9,018 bases of DNA, taken from JAVBNN01 sp031551525. Its GTDB lineage: Bacteria > Bacillota > Negativicutes > Acidaminococcales > JAISLQ01. Both the position numbers and the translations under genes were made by a program. How positions within the stretch are numbered: the first letter of the stretch is position 1; every line of letters begins with the position of its first letter. Below the pieces are notes generated by a model. That model worked only from the letters and a program-made list of their open reading frames with translations. It searched no databases and was not told the origin of the DNA. Shown here piece by piece: positions 1 through 6,389 of the stretch. The stretch covers positions 1 to 9,018 of the forward strand of contig JAVBNN010000020.1 of the NCBI GenBank assembly GCA_031551525.1. Direction: 5' to 3'.

Positions 1-1
1 C

Positions 2-1060
2 GGGCCCAAAGATATCCAGGCTGTATTTTTGGGGCAGATGTATGCTCCGGTTGGCGGCTTGGCCGGCCAACAAATGATTGATGCTTTGAAATTTAAAAAT
101 ATACCGGTCATCAGAAATGAAAACTGGTGCTGCGCCGGGCATATTGCTCTCATCAGCGCGGTCATGGCGGTAGCTAGCGGCGCTTATGATGTGGTAATGG
201 CCATGGGAGTCGAAAAGCTTAAAGACACAGGTTATCCAGGCCTCGGCGCCGGGCGCGGCATGAATCCGGTCAATGAAGCACGGCGTACGGCGCCCGGTTC
301 TTTCGCCCTCATCGGGACAAGATATTTTGAACAATATGGGCTGACCATGGAAGAGGGAAAACAAACCATTGCCAAAATTGCGGTCAAAAACCACGCCAAC
401 GGCATGCTTTCGCCAAAAGCCCACTTTCATCGTGAAATAACTGTGGAAGACGTTATGAAGGCGCCGATGATCGCCTCGCCGCTCGGCTTGCTTGACTGTT
501 GCGGCAACAGTGATGGTTCGGCCTGCGCCATTATAACCCGGGCCGATCTGGCAAAAAAATTCAGAGCCGACCCTATTTACATCAAAGGATTTGGCATAGC
601 AATGGATCCGGTCATACCGCATCGTATGCCGGGCTTTGGCTGGACGAGTTTCGATGCACTAAAGACCAGTTCACAAAAAGCTTACGACATGGCCGGAATA
701 AAAAACCCGCGTGAGGAGCTTGATATAGCGGAAGTGCACGACTGTTTTACTATCACCGAGCTGGCTATCTACGAAGACTTTGGTTTTAGCAAACGCGGCA
801 AGGCCAAAGAGGATATTGACGCCGGTTTCTTTGAAAGGACAGGCGGTCTGCCGGTCAATGTGGACGGCGGCCTCAAGTGTTTCGGCCACCCAGTCGGCGC
901 CAGCGGTATCAGGATGACATATGAGATATACAAGCAGTTGCAGTATAAAGTGGATAACCCGGCGCGGCAGATAAAGGATGTGCATCGCGGTTTGTCACAT
1001 ACTTTCGGTGGTCCGCCGCAACTTAGCTGCGTATTGGTTGCCGGAAATGAAAAAGGTTGA
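2..1060 (+). CDS. SCP2-type thiolase (acetyl-CoA acyltransferase), 5'-truncated
   Basis: Likely cleaves a 3-oxoacyl-CoA with CoA, releasing acetyl-CoA or propionyl-CoA, as the last step of the beta-oxidation-like cluster here. The reading frame is open to the left edge, so the N-terminus is missing; an in-frame TTG at 29 is not a credible start. Visible motifs: the nucleophile region NWCCAGHIAL, with the probable active-site Cys at 131-133 (an adjacent Cys precedes it); HDCF at 737-748, the hallmark that replaces NEAF in SCP2-type thiolases; GHPVGASG with the catalytic His at 887-889; and a C-terminal HTFGGPP stretch in place of the usual CxG loop, as in SCP2-type enzymes. Some members of this family work with a small Zn-ribbon/OB-fold (DUF35) partner; none is visible, though it could lie upstream. 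The dehydrogenase gene begins 27 bases after the stop, so the two are probably co-transcribed. The family call is firm; the substrate is unknown. Confidence 0.9.
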   Translation, partial: GPKDIQAVFLGQMYAPVGGLAGQQMIDALKFKNIPVIRNENWCCAGHIALISAVMAVASGAYDVVMAMGVEKLKDTGYPGLGAGRGMNPVNEARRTAPGSFALIGTRYFEQYGLTMEEGKQTIAKIAVKNHANGMLSPKAHFHREITVEDVMKAPMIASPLGLLDCCGNSDGSACAIITRADLAKKFRADPIYIKGFGIAMDPVIPHRMPGFGWTSFDALKTSSQKAYDMAGIKNPREELDIAEVHDCFTITELAIYEDFGFSKRGKAKEDIDAGFFERTGGLPVNVDGGLKCFGHPVGASGIRMTYEIYKQLQYKVDNPARQIKDVHRGLSHTFGGPPQLSCVLVAGNEKG

Positions 1061-1087
1061 AGCTTGAAAACGAGGAGGAGTTTATAA

Positions 1088-1957
1088 ATGGCAATAAAAG
1101 CTGTAGGCGTGTTGGGCGCCGGACTTATGGGACGCGGTATCGCACAGGTATCGGCTATGGCCGGTTATGATGTTGTTTTGTACGATCCTTTTGAAAATGC
1201 ACTTGATGCGGCAATGAAAGTTATTGAAAAAAACCTTGCCAAAGCAGTAGAAAAGGCCAAAATTACTGAAGACGGCAAAGCAACCGCTCTGAAAAAAATA
1301 AAAACTTCGGCTAAACTTGAAGATGCAGCCAAAGTGGATATTGTGATCGAAGCTGTACCGGAAGACCTGACGATAAAATTGCCGCTATTTGAAAAACTGG
1401 ACGGGTTGTGCGCAAAAGAAGTCATACTAGCGAGTAATACGACTTCACAGAGCATCACGGAACTCTCTTCCGTGACTAAACGTCCGGACAGAGTTATTGG
1501 CCTTCATTTTTTCAACCCCGTACATATTATGAAGCTGGTTGAGATGGTAAACGGCCTTGAGACTTCGGCGGAAACCTACGCTGTTTGCGAAGCTTTCTGT
1601 AAATCCATCGGCAAAGAAACAGTCAGGATCAAAGAGGCGCCGGGTTTTGTCACTAGCCGTCTGCAGGCAGTAATAGGCAACGAAGCGTTCAACATGCTGA
1701 TGGAAGGCGTAGGCACAGCGGAAGACATTGACAAAGCTGTAAAACTTGGCCTCAATCACCCTATGGGTCCATTTGAAATGGTCGACTTTGTTGGCCTTGA
1801 CACGCGCCTCAAAAGCCTTGAATATCTGCACAAGATGATGGGCGAGAAATATCGGCCCTGCCCGCTGCACGTCCAGTATGTAAAGGCCGGGCGGTTTGGC
1901 AGGAAGACCGGCAAAGGCGTGTATGAATACGATAAAGACGGCAACCGCATAAAATAA
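1088..1957 (+). CDS. 3-hydroxyacyl-CoA dehydrogenase (3-hydroxybutyryl-CoA dehydrogenase type)
   Basis: NAD-dependent oxidation of an L-3-hydroxyacyl-CoA to the 3-oxoacyl-CoA, the substrate of the thiolase just upstream. The protein has 289 residues, normal for single-function bacterial enzymes. The Rossmann motif GAGLMGRG is at residues 10-17, with an acidic residue after the second strand (LYD, 31-33). ASNTTS (115-120) and GLHFFNP, with catalytic His140 and then Glu152, form the active site. The C-terminal dimerisation domain starts near APGFVTSR and includes NHPMGPFE and GRKTGKGVYEY. The conserved Asn of the VNR motif is Ser190 here (TSR), a variant I recall in Bacillus-type enzymes. The start is set by AGGAGG at 1073-1078, nine bases before the ATG. 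It is 27 bases after the thiolase and followed by 230 non-coding bases. It could act on C4 or longer or branched substrates; the sequence does not decide. Confidence 0.93.
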   Translation: MAIKAVGVLGAGLMGRGIAQVSAMAGYDVVLYDPFENALDAAMKVIEKNLAKAVEKAKITEDGKATALKKIKTSAKLEDAAKVDIVIEAVPEDLTIKLPLFEKLDGLCAKEVILASNTTSQSITELSSVTKRPDRVIGLHFFNPVHIMKLVEMVNGLETSAETYAVCEAFCKSIGKETVRIKEAPGFVTSRLQAVIGNEAFNMLMEGVGTAEDIDKAVKLGLNHPMGPFEMVDFVGLDTRLKSLEYLHKMMGEKYRPCPLHVQYVKAGRFGRKTGKGVYEYDKDGNRIK

Positions 1958-2088
1958 GCGGCCTGCCTATTCATGATCAGCCCACTTCCGTACATGCAGC
2001 AATAAATACGGCAAATATTGAATAAAAAGTAGCTGTGTAGACATTTTTTTCATAGCATAAAAAACGGCAGTCAATAGCAATGAACAAG

Positions 2089-2096
2089 TATACAAT
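2089..2096 (+). promoter_or_regulatory. Possible -10 element upstream of the permease
   Basis: TATACAAT contains TACAAT (five of six matches to the sigma-70/sigma-A -10 consensus) about 90 bases before the permease start. The best -35 at normal spacing (CAGTCA, 2068-2073) is poor, so this is only a candidate. Confidence 0.3.
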
Positions 2097-2172
2097 GTAA
2101 ATCGCGGGAGTGGGAATTTTTGTAGCCAATAACCCTTGCTTTCCAGGAATTTAATTGGAATATATGAACGAT

Positions 2173-2178
2173 AGGGGG
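2173..2178 (+). promoter_or_regulatory. Ribosome binding site fixing the permease start
   Basis: AGGGGG lies nine bases before the ATG at 2188. This favours that ATG over the in-frame TTG at 2155, which would add eleven polar residues and has no comparable site in front of it. Confidence 0.7.
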
Positions 2179-2187
2179 ATAAATTTT

Positions 2188-3660
2188 ATGGAAGAGAAAA
2201 AGGCCGATAGAAAAATTTGGATAATACTGGCATCTTTGGTGCTCATGGTGGGCATCATGGCCCTGCCCACTCCCGCAGGCCTATCCATTGCAGGGCATCG
2301 TGTCCTGGCTATACTCTTGTTTGCAGTAATCATGTGGATGAGTGAATCTATGCCTTATGCGGAGAGCGCGGTTGCGCTTATCCTGTTTATGCTTCTGGCG
2401 CTGGGTTTTTCACCAGAAAGCGGCACAGCCGGGAAACTTTTGGGGACGGGTAAAGCCATACCTCTTGCTATGAGCGGTTTTTCCAACTCGGGTTGGGTAT
2501 TTGTAGCAGCCGGTATCTTTATGGCCGCAGCCATCACCTCCACCGGGTTTGAGACCCGCGTGGCCTATATGATCCTTCGGGCTTCCGGTACCAGCATAAA
2601 CAACATAATCGCCGGACTTATTATTACCGGTTTTGTACTAACTTTTATAATTCCGTCGGTTATCGCCCGCGCGGCCACCATGGTGCCCATCGTACTCGGA
2701 CTGAACAAGGCTTTTGGTTTGCCGGTCACCAGCACTATAAGTAAGGTGCTCCTGATGACCGCCGGCATATTGCCGTCTTTGACCGGCGTCGGCGTCTTGT
2801 CGGGCAGCGCGCCCAATCCAGTTGTTGCCAACTACATAGTACAGGCTGGGCTTCCGCCTGTTATGTGGATGGACTGGTTTATTTACAATTTCCCGCTGTC
2901 AGTTTGCGTGGGCATAGTGCTCTATTTTGTCATGACTCGTATGCACAAGTTTGAATATGACGCACTGCCCGGCGGCAGTGAGTATCTAAACAAATGTATT
3001 TCCGATCTCGGTCCTATGTCCGCCAAGGAAAAGCGCGTGGCTGTCATCATGATCTGCACCATACTTTTGTGGGCAACCGATAAAATCCATGGCATAGACG
3101 CAACGGTCGTTTCCATCATGTCGGTGTTCGTCATGGTCTGCCCGTATATCGGCGTTACTACGCTAAAGCCCTTGTTCCAGAAAGTTGACTGGACGGCCAT
3201 ACTCATGTTTGGCGCCGGTATTTCGCTGGGCGTAGTATTGATGCGTACCGGTGCGGTACAATGGCTGGCCAAGGTATCACTCGTGGCCGCCGGAGTTGAT
3301 AAACTACCGCTAATTCCAATGGCGTACGTGATATTTATCCTTAGTTTCACCATCAGACTGGCTTTTACCAGTATTACTTCTTGTATTACGGCTCTCGCTC
3401 CGGCGCTCATCGGTTTTTTGATTGGCATGAAGGATCCGTCGGTGCCGATTATCGGCATCATCATGGGTATGTGCGTTATGGCGCATGATATATTCCTCAC
3501 CCCGGTCAACTCGGCCAATACCATGATCGCATACGGCACGGACGCTTTTAAGACTAAGGATATGTTCAGGATCGGCGTGCCTATAACTATTATCGTGTTT
3601 GCGTTGATGCTGCCTTTAATGATGTTTTACTGGCCGATGGTCGGTTTGATGCCTAAATAA
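2188..3660 (+). CDS. DASS/SLC13-family (CitT-like) anion permease
   Basis: Cytoplasmic-membrane transporter of 490 residues, about the usual length for divalent anion:Na+ symporters and related carboxylate antiporters. It probably imports the carboxylate handled by the flanking CoA enzymes. Visible: a hydrophobic first segment after a charged N-terminus (WIILASLVLMVGIMALP, residues 11-27), WMSESMPYAES (50-60), GFSNSGWVFVAAGIF (97-111), SGSAPNPVVANYI (205-217), VDWTAILMFGAGISLGVVL (333-351), and the C-terminal TPVNSANTMIAYGTDAF (438-454) followed by FRIGVP. Many hydrophobic segments run throughout. The first substrate/cation hairpin reads PSVIAR (156-161) where CitT-type members usually have PSNTAR, and the second repeat reads TSITSCITALAP (394-405), so specificity or coupling ion may differ. 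The CoA-transferase A gene follows 24 bases later, implying one operon. Family confident; substrate not identified. Confidence 0.88.
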   Translation: MEEKKADRKIWIILASLVLMVGIMALPTPAGLSIAGHRVLAILLFAVIMWMSESMPYAESAVALILFMLLALGFSPESGTAGKLLGTGKAIPLAMSGFSNSGWVFVAAGIFMAAAITSTGFETRVAYMILRASGTSINNIIAGLIITGFVLTFIIPSVIARAATMVPIVLGLNKAFGLPVTSTISKVLLMTAGILPSLTGVGVLSGSAPNPVVANYIVQAGLPPVMWMDWFIYNFPLSVCVGIVLYFVMTRMHKFEYDALPGGSEYLNKCISDLGPMSAKEKRVAVIMICTILLWATDKIHGIDATVVSIMSVFVMVCPYIGVTTLKPLFQKVDWTAILMFGAGISLGVVLMRTGAVQWLAKVSLVAAGVDKLPLIPMAYVIFILSFTIRLAFTSITSCITALAPALIGFLIGMKDPSVPIIGIIMGMCVMAHDIFLTPVNSANTMIAYGTDAFKTKDMFRIGVPITIIVFALMLPLMMFYWPMVGLMPK

Positions 3661-3671
3661 AACTTTGGGAA

Positions 3672-3677
3672 GAGGTG
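3672..3677 (+). promoter_or_regulatory. Ribosome binding site for CoA-transferase subunit A (GTG start)
   Basis: GAGGTG is placed seven bases before the GTG at 3685 and supports this non-ATG start. It sits just after the permease stop codon. Confidence 0.65.
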
Positions 3678-3684
3678 TGGTGTA

Positions 3685-4605
3685 GTGAGAAGCAGGAAAG
3701 ATAAACAGACCAGCCTGGCCGAAGCGGTAAAAACATATTTGCCCAATGGGTCGTCGGTTTCTTTCGGTGGCCTGGGCGCGCGTGATCCCTTTGCCGTGGC
3801 TTTTGAGATAATTCGCCAAGGTATAAAAGACCTCAATTTGATGACCACTTCGATTATGGACATCGGCAATATTTTGATCGGTGCCGGTTGCATAAAAAAA
3901 GTAGAAGGTGCTTATGTATGGATAGGCTCGGTGGGGAGCGGGCTGAATTACCGCCGGGCACTCGAGCATGGCGTGCCACTGAAACTCGAGGTGGAAGAAT
4001 ATAGTAATTATTCGGCTAGTTTAAGATTCCTGGCCGGTTCGATGAATGTACCCTTCATGGCTACAAAATCACTGTTGGGGAGCGACATACCTACTTATAA
4101 CGATAAAATAAAACTGATAGACGATCCTTATACGGGCCAGCCGGTGGCACTGGTTTCGGCAGCAAACCCTGACGTGGTATTTATCCATGTGCAAAAAGCC
4201 GACACCGCAGGGAATGGCCAGATATGGGGCATATTGATGAACGACCCGACCCTTGCCCGGGCGGCGAAAAAAGTGGTTTTGACTTGTGAGGAGATTGTGT
4301 CGACGCGGGAAATAAGAAAAATACCAAATCTTACTGCGGTACCGTCTTATTGTGTGGACGCCGTTATAGAAGTGCCGTTTTGCTCTCATCCTATGTGGAC
4401 TTCAGGATATTACTGGTGCGACTTGCCTTTCAGGCGTAATTTTATGCTGTACAACAAGACCCAGGAAGGGTTTGAAAAGTGGGTCAAGGAATGGATCATA
4501 GATACCGAGACCTGGGACGGCTATCTCGACAAACTGGGTAAAGACCGTCTGGAAAAGATCGTACGCATGGAACGGGACAACTATGTTATCCCTAAAATAA
4601 TCTGA
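3685..4605 (+). CDS. CoA-transferase family I, subunit A (GctA/IpdA-like)
   Basis: Alpha subunit of a two-component CoA-transferase that moves CoA from a donor acyl-CoA to a carboxylate, here probably to activate the acid brought in by the adjacent permease. It has 306 residues, close to glutaconate CoA-transferase A (about 320). Family features: GSSVSFGGLGARDPFAVAFEI near residues 22-42 (Gly-rich CoA-binding loop and helix), a segment NILIGAGCIKKVEGAYV (62-78), PDVVFIHVQKADTAGNGQIWG (162-182), VLTCEEIVSTREIRK (198-212), and VDAVIEVPFCSHP (224-236). The C-terminus KTQEGFEKWVKEW (258-270) with YLDKLG matches the glutaconate-type tail. It starts with GTG; subunit B follows 19 bases after its stop, so translation of the pair is likely coupled. 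Members of this branch include glutaconate CoA-transferase and the ring-opening IpdAB hydrolases; the true substrate is not evident. Confidence 0.88.
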   Translation: MRSRKDKQTSLAEAVKTYLPNGSSVSFGGLGARDPFAVAFEIIRQGIKDLNLMTTSIMDIGNILIGAGCIKKVEGAYVWIGSVGSGLNYRRALEHGVPLKLEVEEYSNYSASLRFLAGSMNVPFMATKSLLGSDIPTYNDKIKLIDDPYTGQPVALVSAANPDVVFIHVQKADTAGNGQIWGILMNDPTLARAAKKVVLTCEEIVSTREIRKIPNLTAVPSYCVDAVIEVPFCSHPMWTSGYYWCDLPFRRNFMLYNKTQEGFEKWVKEWIIDTETWDGYLDKLGKDRLEKIVRMERDNYVIPKII

Positions 4606-4611
4606 GGGCGC

Positions 4612-4616
4612 GGAGG
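4612..4616 (+). promoter_or_regulatory. Ribosome binding site fixing subunit B start
   Basis: GGAGG lies eight bases before the ATG at 4625. An upstream in-frame GTG at 4616 overlaps this site itself and so is not the start. Confidence 0.7.
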
Positions 4617-4624
4617 TGAAAGAT

Positions 4625-5479
4625 ATGTTGGCGGAAAAATTTTCCATCAAAGAACTCATGGCGTCTTGCTGCGCGAATGAGATAAAAAACGGGGAGCGGG
4701 TATTTGTCGGTATTGGCCTCCCTATGATGGGTGGGTTGATAGCACAAAAAACGCATGCCAAAGATTCCATATTCGTCTATGAAGGCGGCGGTGTAGGCGG
4801 AGTTTCCCGCCGTGTGCCCTGGTCTATCGCGGATAATCCGACCGCGGAGAACGCTTTGATGGTTCATGAGATGTGGCGGCTGTTTAGCGATACGCAAGCC
4901 GGATGCATTGACCGCGGGTTGATTGGTGGCGCGCAGGTGGATAAATACGGTAACCTCAATACCACAGCTATCTTCGGCAAAGGCGATTATCGCAACCCCA
5001 AAGCGCGCCTGCCGGGCAGCGGCGGTGCTAACGATATAGGCTCGTCCTGCGGCGAGACTACGGTCATCATGCAACTGGAAAAGGGCAAATTTGTCGAAAA
5101 AATCGACTACATCACTACTCCGGGGCACCTGACTGGCGGAGATGCCAGGAAAAAAACGGGTTTAGTCGGGCGTGGCCCGAGCGCGCTTATAACGCAAAAA
5201 TGTATATTCCGCTTTGACCCGGAGAGCAAAGAGATGTATCTGGATGCGCTCTTTCCAGGCGTGACGGTGGAAGATGTAAAAGCTATGGTGGACTGGGACT
5301 TGAAAGTCTCGCCGTCGGTGAAAACGGTGCAACCGCCCAAGCAGACAATAGTCGACCTCATAAGAAGGCTTGACCCCAAAGGCATCATGCTGGGAGCTAA
5401 ATCCAATGAAGAAGAAAGCTTCGACGAGTTTTTTGAAATCATGAAGCAAGCCTATGAGGCTATGGAACTAGATATCTGA
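4625..5479 (+). CDS. CoA-transferase family I, subunit B (GctB-like, catalytic)
   Basis: Beta subunit that should carry the active-site glutamate of the CoA-transferase, which forms a glutamyl-CoA thioester during exchange. It has 284 residues from the ATG at 4625, slightly longer than glutaconate CoA-transferase B (about 266). Seen: GERVFVGIGLPMMGGLIAQ (23-41), then FVYEGG with Glu53 (codon 4781-4783) at the place of the catalytic Glu in GctB (VESG) and followed by a shared VPxS; GLIGGAQVDKYGNLNTT (102-118); GSGGANDIGSS (137-147), the conserved oxyanion/CoA loop; and KIDYITTPGHLTGG. Retention of the Glu argues for a real transferase rather than an IpdAB-type hydrolase. Its stop overlaps an unused ATG, and the crotonase start is 32 bases on. 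Substrate unknown. Confidence 0.88.
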   Translation: MLAEKFSIKELMASCCANEIKNGERVFVGIGLPMMGGLIAQKTHAKDSIFVYEGGGVGGVSRRVPWSIADNPTAENALMVHEMWRLFSDTQAGCIDRGLIGGAQVDKYGNLNTTAIFGKGDYRNPKARLPGSGGANDIGSSCGETTVIMQLEKGKFVEKIDYITTPGHLTGGDARKKTGLVGRGPSALITQKCIFRFDPESKEMYLDALFPGVTVEDVKAMVDWDLKVSPSVKTVQPPKQTIVDLIRRLDPKGIMLGAKSNEEESFDEFFEIMKQAYEAMELDI

Positions 5480-5497
5480 TGCTGGATAACTATGAAC

Positions 5498-5503
5498 AGG
5501 AGG
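5498..5503 (+). promoter_or_regulatory. Ribosome binding site fixing the crotonase start
   Basis: AGGAGG lies eight bases before the ATG at 5512, giving the family-typical N-terminus MYETILVEKKG. The earlier in-frame ATG at 5479 overlaps the subunit B stop and would add eleven non-conserved residues. Confidence 0.75.
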
Positions 5504-5511
5504 ACGTAGTT

Positions 5512-6273
5512 ATGTATGAAACTATTTTAGTAGAGAAAAAAGGCAGTGTGGCAACGCTTACCTTAAACAGGCCACAGGCTATGAACGCTATGGATCTTGT
5601 CCTGCGTGAAGAGATGCGCCTGGCATTTATCGACCTAGAGCGCGACAATGATGTGCGGGTGGTAGTTTTGACCGGCAGCGGTAAAGCGTTCTGCGCTGGC
5701 GGCGATCTTTCCACTATGGGTACATGGACGCCCAACTCGGGCAGAACGCGCATGAGAAACGTACACCATCTGTATAAGGCGATAAGTAATAGCGATAAGG
5801 TGTTTATCGCCGCTATCAACGGCCATGCTGCGGGAAGCGGTTTGTCGTTGGCCTGTGCCTGCGATTTTAGGATAGCGGCAAATACCGCCAAATTCGGAGC
5901 GCCTTTTATAAATGTCGGGCTGACGCCGGACTGTGGACTACTGTACACTCTGCCACGCCTTATCGGTCTTGCCAGAACTAAGGAAATGACCATGCTGGGT
6001 CAAACGTTTACGGCGGACAAGGCTATGGAACTGGGGCTTTTGACTCAGCTGGTCGAACCGGATGGACTGTGGCAGGCAGTCGAAGACCTCGCGGATGAAT
6101 TGTGCAAACGTTCCTATATAGCCCTGGCGCTCAATAAGAGCATACTCAACCGTACTTTTGAACTGGGGCTTGACGGCTTGATGGACTATGAGGCTTACGC
6201 GCAGGACGTCTGTTTTGCTTCGGACGCCCATAAAGAAGCGATAGCGGCAATAATGGCCAAACAAAAAAAATAA
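5512..6273 (+). CDS. Crotonase-fold enoyl-CoA hydratase/isomerase family protein, PaaG-like active site
   Basis: Soluble enzyme of 253 residues acting on an enoyl-CoA in the cluster. The crotonase signature is clear: LNRPQAMNAMD (18-28), the first oxyanion-hole strand KAFCAGGDLS (58-67), INGHAAGSGLSLACACDFRIA (102-122), and FGAPFINVGLTPDCG (128-142). Compared with classical enoyl-CoA hydratase, the first catalytic Glu is Ser112 (codon 5845-5847) and the second is Phe132 (5905-5907). Instead Asp140 (5929-5931) sits in the PDxG motif followed by YTLPRLIG, the arrangement of PaaG-type isomerases, which use that Asp. So a double-bond isomerase such as delta3-delta2-enoyl-CoA isomerase is more likely than a plain hydratase, though crotonase activities are hard to predict. 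It is last in the operon; a strong terminator begins 16 bases after its stop. Confidence 0.88.
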   Translation: MYETILVEKKGSVATLTLNRPQAMNAMDLVLREEMRLAFIDLERDNDVRVVVLTGSGKAFCAGGDLSTMGTWTPNSGRTRMRNVHHLYKAISNSDKVFIAAINGHAAGSGLSLACACDFRIAANTAKFGAPFINVGLTPDCGLLYTLPRLIGLARTKEMTMLGQTFTADKAMELGLLTQLVEPDGLWQAVEDLADELCKRSYIALALNKSILNRTFELGLDGLMDYEAYAQDVCFASDAHKEAIAAIMAKQKK

Positions 6274-6288
6274 AAGCTTTATCAAGTT

Positions 6289-6318
6289 AAAAGCGCCAAC
6301 CAGTTGGTTGGCGCTTTT
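6289..6318 (+). terminator. Intrinsic terminator of the acyl-CoA operon
   Basis: A perfect 13-base-pair stem (AAAAGCGCCAACC with GGTTGGCGCTTTT) encloses an AGTT loop. The stem ends in T residues and an AT-rich tail follows. It separates the crotonase from the downstream regulator gene. Confidence 0.92.
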
Positions 6319-6340
6319 ATAAAAAATTTTATTTATTTTG

Positions 6341-6372
6341 AATAATGTGTTATTGTATAGTTAAACATTATT
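6341..6372. promoter_or_regulatory. Inverted repeat, candidate operator of the Lrp-type regulator
   Basis: AATAATGT (6341-6348) and its exact complement ACATTATT (6365-6372) are separated by 16 bases, about 24 bases or two helical turns between arm centres. The repeat lies just before the regulator start and covers a -10-like TATAGT at 6356-6361. Lrp/AsnC proteins commonly bind such AT-rich dyads and repress their own gene, so an autoregulatory site is plausible. AT-richness makes chance repeats possible. Confidence 0.45.
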
Positions 6373-6374
6373 TT

Positions 6375-6380
6375 ACGAGG
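6375..6380 (+). promoter_or_regulatory. Ribosome binding site fixing the regulator start
   Basis: ACGAGG is nine bases before the ATG at 6390. The earlier in-frame ATG at 6345 would add fifteen residues outside the family's normal N-terminus and lies inside the inverted repeat. Confidence 0.65.
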
Positions 6381-6389
6381 TTTTTAGCT

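Larger units (their letters stand above)
1958..2187. other. Intergenic gap between dehydrogenase and permease genes
   Basis: This stretch has no credible gene. There is no convincing intrinsic terminator after the dehydrogenase; the best hairpin is a weak six-pair stem (GCTGTG with CATAGC) around a T-rich loop near 2032-2056. A -10-like TATACAAT lies at 2089-2096 without a good -35. The permease and downstream genes may therefore have their own promoter here or may be read through from upstream. Confidence 0.5.

Noticed and set aside
2032..2056. Hairpin after the dehydrogenase as a terminator
   Set aside because: The stem is six pairs with a G-T wobble and a long loop, and the T run is in the loop rather than after the stem.
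2922..3539. Long open frame of 205 codons on the - strand inside the permease gene
   Set aside because: It is antisense to a clearly conserved membrane protein, has no recognisable motif, and arises from the codon pattern of the real gene.
4592..5128. Open frame of 178 codons on the - strand over CoA-transferase subunit B
   Set aside because: The opposite strand carries a conserved, motif-rich protein; this frame shows no family features.
6367..6378. 12-base sequence ATTATTTTACGA repeated at 8564-8575
   Set aside because: One shared 12-mer between two AT-rich intergenic regions is expected by chance in 9 kb, and the flanks do not match.
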